Shown piece after piece: positions 24,051 to 32,636 of a DNA stretch of 48,160 bases. Below the pieces are notes generated by a model. It was not told the origin of the DNA, ran no database searches, and was given only the letters and a program-made list of their open reading frames with translations. How positions within the stretch are numbered: position 1 is the first letter of the stretch; the number at the start of each line of letters is the position of its first letter. The position numbers and the translations under genes are program-made. The stretch is from Gammaproteobacteria bacterium (GTDB lineage Bacteria > Pseudomonadota > Gammaproteobacteria > Pseudomonadales > Azotimanducaceae), in the NCBI GenBank assembly GCA_028821405.1, contig JAPPGK010000055.1, forward strand, positions 1 to 48,160, read 5' to 3'.

Positions 24051-25226
24051 CAGGGGGTCGAAGAGCCGCACGCTCATCACCTCGTCGATGGCGGCGATTC
24101 GACCGAGCAAAGCCTCGGTAGGCCTGGTGTCGAGGTCGATCAGGTTGTAGGCCACGTGCTCCCGGCTCTTGTTGATCATGTCGATGACGTTGATCCGGGC
24201 GTCGGCGAGCGCCGACATGATCTGGCCGAGCATGCCGGCCACGTTGGCGTTCGTCACGCCCACGCGGTAGCCGCCGGCGGGATCCAAGGCTACCGACGGG
24301 AAGTTGACGGAGTTGTCCACGTTGCCGTAGAGCAGGAACTGCCGGAGTTGGTCCGCGGCCATGATCGCGCAGTTCTCCTCGGCTTCGGCGGTACTCGCGC
24401 CCAGGTGCGGCGTCGTATGGGCGTTGGGTTCGCCCGCCAGCACGGTGCTGGGGAAGTCGGCGAAGTACGCCGCCAGGGTGCCATCGCCCAGCGCGGCCTT
24501 GATGGCGGCTTCGTCGACAACCTCTTGCCGCGCGAAGTTCAACAGCACGGAGTTGGCTTGCAGGTTCGCCAGCAGTTCGGCATTGACCAGGCCGATATTC
24601 TCGGCCAATGCCGGAATGTGCAGGGTTACGTAGTCGGATCGTGCGAAGAGCGTCGGCAGGTTCTCCATTCGCTTGACGTCGCTCGGCAACCGCCACGCCG
24701 CGTCCACGGACAGCGCCGGATCGTAGCCCAGCACATCCATGCCGAGGTTGAGCGCCGCTCGCGCGACCCGCGAGCCGATCGCGCCGAGCCCCACGATGCC
24801 GAGCGTTCGGCCCGCCACCTCGCGGCCCTTGAACCGCGACTTCTCCGCCTCCACCAGGCGATGCAGTTGGGCGTCGTCGGTAACCGTCTCCAGCGAACGG
24901 ACATAGTCGAAGCCACCGAGGACGTCCCGCGACGTCAGCAGCAACGCCGCCAGCACCAGCTCCTTGACCGAGTTGGCGTTGGCACCCGGCGTGTTGAAAA
25001 CCACGATGCCGCGCGCGGAGCACAAGTCCACCGGCACGTTGTTCACCCCGATGCCCGCCCGGGCAACTGCCGCAAGGCTCTTCGACAGTTCGTCGTCCGA
25101 GAGCCTGTGGCTGCGCAACAGGATGGCGTGGGGGTCGGACACCACCGGCCCCACGTCGAAGCCGTGATCGGGAAATCGTTGTAGCCCCCTGGGGGCGATC
25201 TTGTTGAAGGTTCTGACTCGGTACAT
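24039..25226 (-). CDS. serA: D-3-phosphoglycerate dehydrogenase (SerA)
   Basis: A 395-residue D-2-hydroxyacid dehydrogenase with a C-terminal ACT domain, the short PGDH form. It oxidises 3-phosphoglycerate, the first step of serine synthesis. The NAD motif GLGAIG is at residues 146-151. The catalytic arginine lies in NFARQEVVDE and the histidine in TTPHLGAS; substrate-loop residues ARAGIGVNNVP are present. The ACT domain (about 325-395) should bind serine for feedback inhibition. The ATG at 25226 matches the family start; no strong Shine-Dalgarno sequence is seen. It follows murG in the same direction with a 16-nt gap. Its stop codon is provided by a palindromic repeat. Confidence 0.93.
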   Translation of the reverse strand: MYRVRTFNKIAPRGLQRFPDHGFDVGPVVSDPHAILLRSHRLSDDELSKSLAAVARAGIGVNNVPVDLCSARGIVVFNTPGANANSVKELVLAALLLTSRDVLGGFDYVRSLETVTDDAQLHRLVEAEKSRFKGREVAGRTLGIVGLGAIGSRVARAALNLGMDVLGYDPALSVDAAWRLPSDVKRMENLPTLFARSDYVTLHIPALAENIGLVNAELLANLQANSVLLNFARQEVVDEAAIKAALGDGTLAAYFADFPSTVLAGEPNAHTTPHLGASTAEAEENCAIMAADQLRQFLLYGNVDNSVNFPSVALDPAGGYRVGVTNANVAGMLGQIMSALADARINVIDMINKSREHVAYNLIDLDTRPTEALLGRIAAIDEVMSVRLFDPLDGP

Positions 25227-25242
25227 GGTCCGGGTACGACAG

Positions 25243-26328
25243 CTAGTCGGGGCGGGCGGCTGCGGACAACTCGTCCACGATCAGGGATGCGCTGTCGCGG
25301 ACGCGGAACTCCCGCATCCGCTGGCGGTACTCGCGCGAAAGGGCGGCGAGTTTAGCGACCCCCGAGACCAATGTCTCGCGATTCAGTTCATCTTCGGCCA
25401 AGACCATGCTCCAGCCCCGGGATTCGGCATAGGCCGCGTTCTCGATCTGATCGCCCCGGCTGGCCGACCGCGGCAGGGGCACGAGCAGGTGCGGCTTGCC
25501 CAACGCCAGCCACTCGTAGAGGGCGTTGGCACCGGCCCGGGAAATCACGAGATCCGAAGCAGCAATCACGTCTCCCCATTCGTCGGTCACATACTCGCGC
25601 TGCGTGTAGCCCGGCAAGGACTCCAGGGCGATGTCGGCCTTGCCCACGCCGCAGACGTGGACCACGTGGTAGTTGTGCATCAGTTGGTCGAGCGCCGCGC
25701 GGACAACGTCGTTCAACCTGGCAGCACCCAGGCTTCCGCCAACGACGAGCAGAACCCCACGCCCGGCGTCGAGACCGAGCATCTGCCGCCCGCGCACACC
25801 GTCTCCGTGCACAAGGTCCCCGCGCACCGGGGTACCCGTGACCACCACCCGGCGGTGGTCTGCCCGGGTGCTCTCGAAATTGACGCACAATGTCGTCGTG
25901 AACCGTTGCGCCAAACGGTTCGCCAGGCCGGGGGTGAGGTCGGATTCGTGGGCGACGACCGGGATCCGGCACAGCCAGGCACCGACGACGACGGGAAACG
26001 ATACGTAGCCGCCCTTGGAGAACACGACCACGGGACGGATCCGTGCCAGCAGCCGCCATGCCTGCACGATTCCGATGGGAATGCGCAAGGCATCGACAAC
26101 GTTCTCGAACGAGAAGTAGCGCCGCAGCTTTCCCGTCTGGATCCCGTGGTAGGGGATATCCAACGGCGCGACCAGGCGCTCCTCGAGGCCGCTCGTACTA
26201 CCGACGAAATGTACCGACGAACCGGCGCGCAAAAGGGCTTGCGCGACCGGCAAGGCGGGAAGCACGTGCCCCGCCGTGCCACCGCCGGTCACCACCACGC
26301 ACGTCAACACGGGAGCGTCGGTCGCCAC
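25243..26328 (-). CDS. murG: MurG-like UDP-GlcNAc:lipid I N-acetylglucosaminyltransferase, Gram-positive-like subtype
   Basis: A 361-residue GT28 enzyme. MurG adds GlcNAc to lipid I to give lipid II on the inner face of the membrane. The GGGTAGH loop is at residues 15-21, SKGGYVSFPVV at 104-114, HESDLTPGLANRL at 127-139, with SRAGANALYEWLALGKP and ASRGDQIENA towards the C-terminus. The last three read more like the clostridial/lactobacillar MurG subtype than the enterobacterial one (HEQNGIAGLTNKWL, CRSGALTVSE). It is also away from the division/cell-wall cluster where murG normally lies. It may be a second or laterally acquired copy. The GTG at 26328, 4 nt after the hda stop, is chosen because it gives a normal MurG length. 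Confidence 0.85.
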   Translation of the reverse strand: MATDAPVLTCVVVTGGGTAGHVLPALPVAQALLRAGSSVHFVGSTSGLEERLVAPLDIPYHGIQTGKLRRYFSFENVVDALRIPIGIVQAWRLLARIRPVVVFSKGGYVSFPVVVGAWLCRIPVVAHESDLTPGLANRLAQRFTTTLCVNFESTRADHRRVVVTGTPVRGDLVHGDGVRGRQMLGLDAGRGVLLVVGGSLGAARLNDVVRAALDQLMHNYHVVHVCGVGKADIALESLPGYTQREYVTDEWGDVIAASDLVISRAGANALYEWLALGKPHLLVPLPRSASRGDQIENAAYAESRGWSMVLAEDELNRETLVSGVAKLAALSREYRQRMREFRVRDSASLIVDELSAAARPD

Positions 26329-26332
26329 CGGG

Positions 26333-27016
26333 TCACAGGCCAAGCGTCTGCTTGACGAACGGGATCGTGACGCGCCTGCCCAGGGCCAGTGATGTCCGAT
26401 CAAGCCGGTCGAACACGCTCACCAACTCACCTTGGTCGCGGCTGGTGCGAGCCAGCAGGAACCTGGCGACGTCGTCCGGCAATTCGAGGCCGCGCTCGCT
26501 CGCAACGGCACGGAGCAAGCGCATCTTGTCGCGATCGTCGAGGGGGTGAACCCGGTAGCAGGCCGCTGCACGCAAGCGGGAGCCCAAATCGGGCAAGGAA
26601 AAGTCAAGATCGCGCGGCGACCGGTCCGCGGTGAAGACCAGCCGCGCCTGGCGAACACGCAGGACGTTGTAGAGGTCCATCAACGACCGTTCGGACTCCT
26701 CGACGCCGATCCACCCGGTCACGTCGTCCACGGTGACCACGTCGAACTTTCCATAGGCCACGATGGTGTCGTCCCGCGCGTCGATCTCCCTCGCCGGGAT
26801 GTAGACGGCGTTCGCCGCCTCCAGGCAGACCGCCTGCAAAAGGTGGGTCTTGCCCGTGCCCGGCTCGCCGAACAACCACAAACAGTCGAACCTTCGGCGT
26901 GGCCCCCGCCCGGACCCGCGCAAACGGTCAACGAGTTCACCGTTGCGACCCAAGACGAACTGATCGAACCTGCAGCGTTCGCCGAGCGAGAATGGCAAGG
27001 CCATCTGCTCGGTCAC
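26333..27016 (-). CDS. hda: DnaA regulatory inactivator Hda
   Basis: A DnaA-like AAA+ ATPase of 227 residues that, bound to the sliding clamp, stimulates ATP hydrolysis by DnaA after replication initiation. The Walker A motif GEPGTGKT is at 50-57, a VVTVDDVTGW Walker B/sensor region follows, and the C-terminal lid ends LGRRVTIPFVKQTLGL. The GTG at 27016 overlaps the stop of the upstream gene (GTGA) and gives M-T-E-Q-M-A-L-P-F. This keeps the QMALPF clamp-binding motif complete, whereas the ATG at 27004 would remove its glutamine; the GTG start is therefore preferred. The neighbours (pgsA-like, DUF2066, divergent purM) are the usual gammaproteobacterial hda context. Confidence 0.92.
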   Translation of the reverse strand: MTEQMALPFSLGERCRFDQFVLGRNGELVDRLRGSGRGPRRRFDCLWLFGEPGTGKTHLLQAVCLEAANAVYIPAREIDARDDTIVAYGKFDVVTVDDVTGWIGVEESERSLMDLYNVLRVRQARLVFTADRSPRDLDFSLPDLGSRLRAAACYRVHPLDDRDKMRLLRAVASERGLELPDDVARFLLARTSRDQGELVSVFDRLDRTSLALGRRVTIPFVKQTLGL

Positions 27017-27642
27017 GACGAGGCCCCGCGATCCCTCGCTCGCAGTTCGACGAAGGCCCGGCGTCCCCAAAGGAACACGTATTGGCCCCCGGACGCAACG
27101 CTGGAGACGCCCACCAGCACAAAGCCCTGCGGATCGATCAGTTCGGCCACCGTCGCCGCCAGTGGATAGTCCGCGCCCATCAAGCCGACAATGACGACCA
27201 GGAGGACGACAACCAGGAGCGCCGTGTTGGCCTTGCTCAATGGCGTGGGTTCGACCTCGAACTTGCCGAGAATCAACCGATACGCCAGTGCGCCGAACAC
27301 AATCACCAGGTCGCGTCCGATCACAATCACCGGCAACCACGCCGGAACATGGCCCTGCAGCGCCAGCACCACGATGACGACCAGCACGAGGAGCTTGTCG
27401 GCAGCGGGATCGGCGATCGCACCGAAGTTCGTGCGCCAGTCGAACCGCCTAGCCAGCTCGCCGTCGACGAAATCCGACGCGCCGGCGATCGCGATGATGA
27501 TGAGCGCTTCGGGAATGGCCTCGACCCAGAGCAGCCAGCCTGCCGGGACCACCAGCACGATGCGTGCAATCGTCAACGCATTGGGCAGATGACGCACCGA
27601 TTTGGCCAGGGCATCGAGACCCGTTCGTCGGGTTCCGGTCAT
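27013..27642 (-). CDS. CDP-alcohol phosphatidyltransferase family protein (PgsA-like)
   Basis: A 209-residue membrane enzyme with five or six hydrophobic segments. It carries the full CDP-alcohol phosphotransferase motif: Asp57, Asp60-Gly61, Ala64-Arg65, Gly74, Asp78 and Asp82. Family members transfer a phosphatidyl group from CDP-diacylglycerol to an alcohol such as glycerol phosphate. Genes of this type commonly sit between DUF2066 and hda in Gammaproteobacteria; the exact acceptor is not established from sequence. The ATG at 27642 overlaps the DUF2066 stop codon (ATGA), and its own stop overlaps the hda GTG. All three genes should be translated from one message. Confidence 0.87.
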   Translation of the reverse strand: MTGTRRTGLDALAKSVRHLPNALTIARIVLVVPAGWLLWVEAIPEALIIIAIAGASDFVDGELARRFDWRTNFGAIADPAADKLLVLVVIVVLALQGHVPAWLPVIVIGRDLVIVFGALAYRLILGKFEVEPTPLSKANTALLVVVLLVVIVGLMGADYPLAATVAELIDPQGFVLVGVSSVASGGQYVFLWGRRAFVELRARDRGASS

Positions 27643-28730
27643 CTCGCCCCCATCCAGTTCAACTCCAGACCCGGCGGCGCCGTGGGTGAAGTGGTTCGAG
27701 ACGCCGAAAGATAGCCCCCCATCAGGAGCAGTTCCACAAGTTGGTCGCGACCGGATCTGGACTGGAGCTTGAGGTGCAATGCATCCGGATCGATTGCCCT
27801 GACGTCGACCCGATCGATGTATTCGCGGGACCGGAGGTGCGCCAGCAAAGCGGCGTAGGCACGCGCCGTCCGCGCCCCGCGCACGGTCAACGCGATCACG
27901 TCGAGGTCTCCGCCCCGCACGGCAAAGCGTTGCGCCAGCGCATCGGCGAGACGATGCACGGCTTCGCCCGCCGTCGCGCCCGCGGATGCTCCCCGGTGCA
28001 CGAACGACGCCGCCAGCTCGTTCTCGCCGTTGGGCGATTGGAGTTCCCAATGCGACATCCAACGTCCAACCGCATCCTCCGTCAAGCGGCCCAGCAGCAC
28101 GATGTCCGCGGGAAAACGGCTCGATGCCCGCCCGATGGCTGTCCAGAACCGCCCCCAAAGATCCGTCGTCAAGAGCCCGCGGTCTTCGAGGTCCATGAGC
28201 GGAAAGGTCAACACGATACCCCGTCGTCGCGCCTCCCGGTGCATGGTCGAGACCACCTCCCGGGCTGCGGCGTCGAACGTCGCGGCGGAAGCGACCTCCC
28301 GGGCCGAATCGCGCTGCAAGACGACCCAGACCAGTGTCGTCGGCCGGTCGGCACTCCAAACGGGTAGCCCGCTGCGGCGGAGAAGATCAAGCAGCGTGCT
28401 CCGTTCGAATGGAATCTCCAAGTGTGTTTGGAAACCCGCCGCGCCATCCTCTGCGGGTTCGATGTCGTGCCTTGCGAAGCCATAGCGTACGTAGAACTGG
28501 TCCGGGTTGCGGATGGCGGCGTCCACCACGGGACTGAACGGAACTTCGCGGAATCCCGTTATGCGAGCTAACACCTCGGCCAGCGCGATGGCTGCGCCAC
28601 GTCGCCGGTCGGCGTCGCTTTGGGATGCCACAGCCACCTCGCCGTCGTAGAGCCACGGCACAACCTCCGCCCAAGCCGCACCCGCCGTACCGGCAATGAC
28701 ACAAGCCAACAACAAACGAACACGAGCCAC
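27639..28730 (-). CDS. DUF2066 domain protein, exported
   Basis: A 363-residue protein whose first 22 residues form a signal peptide (MARVRLLLACVIAGTAGAAWA). The DUF2066 domain follows: a conserved N-terminal block with AEVLARITGFREVPF and RYGFARHD, and a C-terminal FERS, WTAIG region. The function of DUF2066 is unknown; it is found almost only in Gammaproteobacteria upstream of hda, as here. The GTG at 28730 is chosen because it begins right at the signal peptide; longer in-frame readings add residues with no signal character. It should be exported to the periplasm. Divergent from purM. Confidence 0.85.
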   Translation of the reverse strand: MARVRLLLACVIAGTAGAAWAEVVPWLYDGEVAVASQSDADRRRGAAIALAEVLARITGFREVPFSPVVDAAIRNPDQFYVRYGFARHDIEPAEDGAAGFQTHLEIPFERSTLLDLLRRSGLPVWSADRPTTLVWVVLQRDSAREVASAATFDAAAREVVSTMHREARRRGIVLTFPLMDLEDRGLLTTDLWGRFWTAIGRASSRFPADIVLLGRLTEDAVGRWMSHWELQSPNGENELAASFVHRGASAGATAGEAVHRLADALAQRFAVRGGDLDVIALTVRGARTARAYAALLAHLRSREYIDRVDVRAIDPDALHLKLQSRSGRDQLVELLLMGGYLSASRTTSPTAPPGLELNWMGAR

Positions 28731-28817
28731 GAGCCGCGATCCATGACACGCTTTGAGCGCCTCAAGTGTAATGAAATGGCACGAACCGTTGGCGGTAGCC
28801 AACCCAATCGTCGGCCT

Positions 28818-28845
28818 TTGCCTTAAACTGGCGTTTCTTTATGCG
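28818..28845 (+). promoter_or_regulatory. Candidate promoter for purM
   Basis: TTGCCT (28818-28823) and TATGCG (28840-28845) are separated by 16 nt and lie just before the purM ATG at 28860. The leader would be very short. The match is weak at the -10 box. Confidence 0.25.
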
Positions 28846-28859
28846 CGGGAACAGATGCG

Positions 28860-29891
28860 ATGCCGCGCCTGACCTACCGGGATGCCGGTGTCGACATCGA
28901 CGCGGGCAACGAATTGGTCCGACGGATCGCTCCGGCGGTCAAGCGTACGCGCCGTCCCGAGATGCTGTCCGACCTTGGCGGCTTCGCCGCGCTCGCCGCC
29001 GTCCCGAAACGCTACGCCGATCCGGTGCTGGTCACCGGCACCGACGGCGTAGGCACCAAGCTGCGCCTAGCCATCGACCACGACCGCCACGACGCCGTCG
29101 GCCAGGATCTCGTGGCGATGTGCGTCAACGACGTCCTGGTAGCCGGTGCAGATCCGTTTCTGTTCCTCGACTACTACGCCAGCGGAACCCTGGACGTCGA
29201 CGTCGCCGAGCGCGTGATCAACGGCATCGCCAAGGGCTGCGAGATCGCTGGCTGCGCCCTGGCAGGCGGCGAGACGGCGGAGATGCCAGGCTTCTACCCC
29301 GACGGCGACTACGACCTCGCGGGGTTCTGCGTCGGGCTCGTTGAACGCGATGCGATCATCACCGGGGATGCTGTCGGGGTCGGCGATTTGCTCATCGGCT
29401 TGGCGTCGAGCGGACCCCATTCGAACGGCTACTCCCTGATTCGCCGCATTCTGGACGACCAAGGTGGCGCGGGCGATGACCTCCTCGACCAACTGCTTGT
29501 CCCGACTCGCATCTATGTGCGTTCCGTGAGCCCCGTTCTCGGACTGGCCCGGGGCCTCTGCCATATCACCGGCGGCGGCTTCGTCGACAACCTGCCGCGC
29601 ATGTTCGGGGAGCATCTCGCGGCGGCCGTGGACCTCGACGCATGGTCGCGACCGGTCGTGTTCAACCTCCTTCAACAGGCGGGCGGTATCGACGAGGTCG
29701 AGATGCTGCGCACGTTCAACCTCGGCATCGGCTTCGTTGTCTGCGTGGCCGAGACCGACGTCCCGGCCGTCCTCGAGACGCTACGCTCGGCCGACGAACA
29801 GGTACACGTCATCGGCCGGATCGTGCCGGCGGGGAGTACGCCCAAGCGCGGGCAACTCGTCGTGTCGAAGGCCGGGACGTTGTTGGGGTAG
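28860..29891 (+). CDS. purM: Phosphoribosylformylglycinamidine cyclo-ligase (PurM)
   Basis: AIR synthetase, the fifth step of de novo purine synthesis, closing FGAM to AIR with ATP. The 343-residue sequence shows the typical start LTYRDAGVDIDAGN, the VTGTDGVGTKL ATP-binding block (58-68), DLVAMCVNDVLVAGADPLF-like segment, GGETAEMPGFY and SGPHSNGYSL. It is full length. The ATG at 28860 is preceded by a weak GGGA. purN, which usually follows purM in Gammaproteobacteria, is not the next gene here: a 164-nt non-coding gap and the convergent dcd follow. Confidence 0.95.
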   Translation: MPRLTYRDAGVDIDAGNELVRRIAPAVKRTRRPEMLSDLGGFAALAAVPKRYADPVLVTGTDGVGTKLRLAIDHDRHDAVGQDLVAMCVNDVLVAGADPFLFLDYYASGTLDVDVAERVINGIAKGCEIAGCALAGGETAEMPGFYPDGDYDLAGFCVGLVERDAIITGDAVGVGDLLIGLASSGPHSNGYSLIRRILDDQGGAGDDLLDQLLVPTRIYVRSVSPVLGLARGLCHITGGGFVDNLPRMFGEHLAAAVDLDAWSRPVVFNLLQQAGGIDEVEMLRTFNLGIGFVVCVAETDVPAVLETLRSADEQVHVIGRIVPAGSTPKRGQLVVSKAGTLLG

Positions 29892-30022
29892 GGCTCGTTG
29901 GGGACCGGCCTGTCCTGTCGTGGAAAAACCGGGACGCGTTCGACATCGGGCGACGGCGCGTCCCTGACGGGCGCGTTTGGGGGTCGGCCCACGAGAACCC
30001 GGCAACCCCGCCACGTTCGATC

Positions 30023-30056
30023 CGGGGGACCGCAAGGGTCGCCCCTACAGGCCCGT
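30023..30056. repeat. Interspersed palindromic repeat, copy C
   Basis: The core AGGGTCGCCCCTAC at 30035-30048 is identical to copy B. With the preceding GGGGGACC it can fold into an imperfect hairpin. It ends exactly at the dcd stop codon, in the gap between convergent purM and dcd (29892-30055). No gene is seen in the rest of that gap. Confidence 0.6.
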
Positions 30057-30615
30057 CAGGCTTTGGGGAGCGTGACGCCGCGTTGGCCCTGGTACTTGCC
30101 GCCACGGTCCCTGTAGGTGACCTCGCAGGGTTCATCGCTCTGGAAGAACAGCAACTGCGCGACCCCCTCGTTGGCGTAGATCTTCGCCGGCAGGTTGGTC
30201 GTGTTGGAGAACTCCAGCGTCACGTGGCCTTCCCACTCGGGTTCCAAGGGCGTGACGTTGACGATGATCCCGCAACGGGCGTAGGTGGACTTGCCGACGC
30301 ACAAGGTCAGCACGTCGCGGGGGATCCGGAAATACTCGACCGTGCTCGCCAGGGCGAAGGCGTTGGGCGGAACGATGCAGCTGTCGCCTTCGACATCCAC
30401 GAAACTGCGCTCGTCGAACGCCTTGGGATCGACCGTGGCCGAGAAGATGTTGGTGAAGACCTTGAACGCCGGTGCGCAGCGCACGTCGTAGCCGTAGCTG
30501 GACGTGCCGTAGGAGATCACTCGCTTGTCGCCCACGGTGCGAACCTGATCGGCCTCGAACGGTTCGATCATCCCGGCCCTGGCCATGTCCCGGATCCAGC
30601 GGTCTGACTTGATGG

Positions 30616-30619
<4 letters not shown>
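30056..30619 (-). CDS. dcd: dCTP deaminase (Dcd)
   Basis: A 187-residue trimeric deaminase producing dUTP from dCTP for dTMP synthesis. Conserved elements are MTIKSDRWI at the start, the SYGYDVR segment, GKSTYAR with the serine and arginine of the active site, and [13 protein letters not shown] with the catalytic glutamate. A RGGKYQGQ(R)G C-terminal lid is present. Length agrees with the monofunctional gammaproteobacterial enzyme. The ATG overlaps the mrp stop codon (ATGA), so it is coupled to mrp; mrp-dcd is a familiar gammaproteobacterial pair. Confidence 0.95.
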
Positions 30620-31650
<1,031 letters not shown>

Positions 31651-31734
31651 CGAGGATCCTTGGCGTCGGCGGCGATTATAGCGTCCACCCACGAGGTCCC
31701 GGCGTGGATCGGGGCTCGAAGGAGAAGAAGGGTC

Positions 31735-32355
31735 TCAAGCGGTGGCGGGCGAAAGCTCCTGCCAGGCGTTGCGCAAGACCCGAGTGGCCGAGCGGAGGAA
31801 GATCGCCAACAGGATCAACGCCACCACGATGTCCGGCCAGCCGGAGTCGAACAGCCAGACAGCGGCCGCTGCGGCGATGACGGCGAAGCCCTCGATCACG
31901 TCGTTGCGGGAGCACTCCCAAGACGACGACATGTTGACATCGCCTGTCCGGTGCGGTGACAGGAGCCATAGGCAGACGCTATTCGCGGCCAGGTTGAGCG
32001 CGGCGGCGATCGACATCGTGCTCGCCACCGGCGCGTCGAGATCCGTCAGCCGCCAGCCGATCTGGGCCGCCACGGCAAGCGCCGCAGCGAGTATCAGCAG
32101 CCCCTTCAGGAAGGCAACACGGGCCTTGGCCTGCGCCGAGGCACCTACCACGGCCATGCTCAAGGCGTAGGTTAGCGCGTCGCCGAGGTTGTCCAAGGTT
32201 CCCGAGAGCAGCGCCGAAGACCCGCTCAGAACCGAGGCGGCAACCATGCCGATGAAGGTCGCCACGTTGATCCCGAAGACCCACGCCAGCACCCTGAGCT
32301 GCCGATCGGCGAGGCCCGCCATGTCAATCGTACTCGTGCAGCAGTCGTCCGCCAC
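31735..32355 (-). CDS. Small cation diffusion facilitator (CDF) transporter
   Basis: A protein of about 206 residues with five or six membrane segments resembling the CDF metal-efflux family. The metal-site residues appear as DNLGDALTYALS in the second segment and SSWECSRNDVIEG in the fifth. The C-terminal cytoplasmic domain found in long CDF proteins is absent; this short form ends at the last membrane helix. The N-terminus carries a Cys-Cys pair (DDCCTS), a feature of this subgroup, which is why I prefer the GTG at 32355 over an ATG at 32322 that would remove it; an ATG at 32409 is a further option. Probable role: export of Zn, Co or similar ions. Confidence 0.78.
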   Translation of the reverse strand: MADDCCTSTIDMAGLADRQLRVLAWVFGINVATFIGMVAASVLSGSSALLSGTLDNLGDALTYALSMAVVGASAQAKARVAFLKGLLILAAALAVAAQIGWRLTDLDAPVASTMSIAAALNLAANSVCLWLLSPHRTGDVNMSSSWECSRNDVIEGFAVIAAAAAVWLFDSGWPDIVVALILLAIFLRSATRVLRNAWQELSPATA

Positions 32356-32636
32356 GGTGTTGGGTTCCGCCCTAGATGGCAGGGAGTCTATCAACCACAC
32401 GCCACCCATTCATGACTCTTGATAAGGCCCGGAGCGACCCGTTTCCGGCCCGTAGCGACATTCGCCAACCACAAGGATCAAGCCCAGCCGCGCGCCATCG
32501 AGGCGCAGTCCGGCTGACCATCCGAGGCTGGTCCCGGCACGACGGAGGCGTGGCGGTTCTCGGCAAGAGCGGGACGACCGAACGGCGGCCCGACCAACCG
32601 TCCCGCGAACCCTACGCGTCAGACCGAGAGTGCGCC
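32356..32636. other. Intergenic region before the CDF gene
   Basis: A 281-nt gap between the sodium:solute symporter stop and the CDF start, both on the minus strand. No gene is supported. On the minus strand TTGATA near 32390 resembles a -35 box but lacks a properly spaced -10. The upstream part could encode a longer CDF N-terminus if the ATG at 32409 is used. Confidence 0.35.

Noticed and set aside
23556-25184. 542-codon plus-strand frame across the mnmC end and opposite serA
   Set aside because: Antisense to serA with low-complexity Arg/His/Val composition; no recognisable domain.
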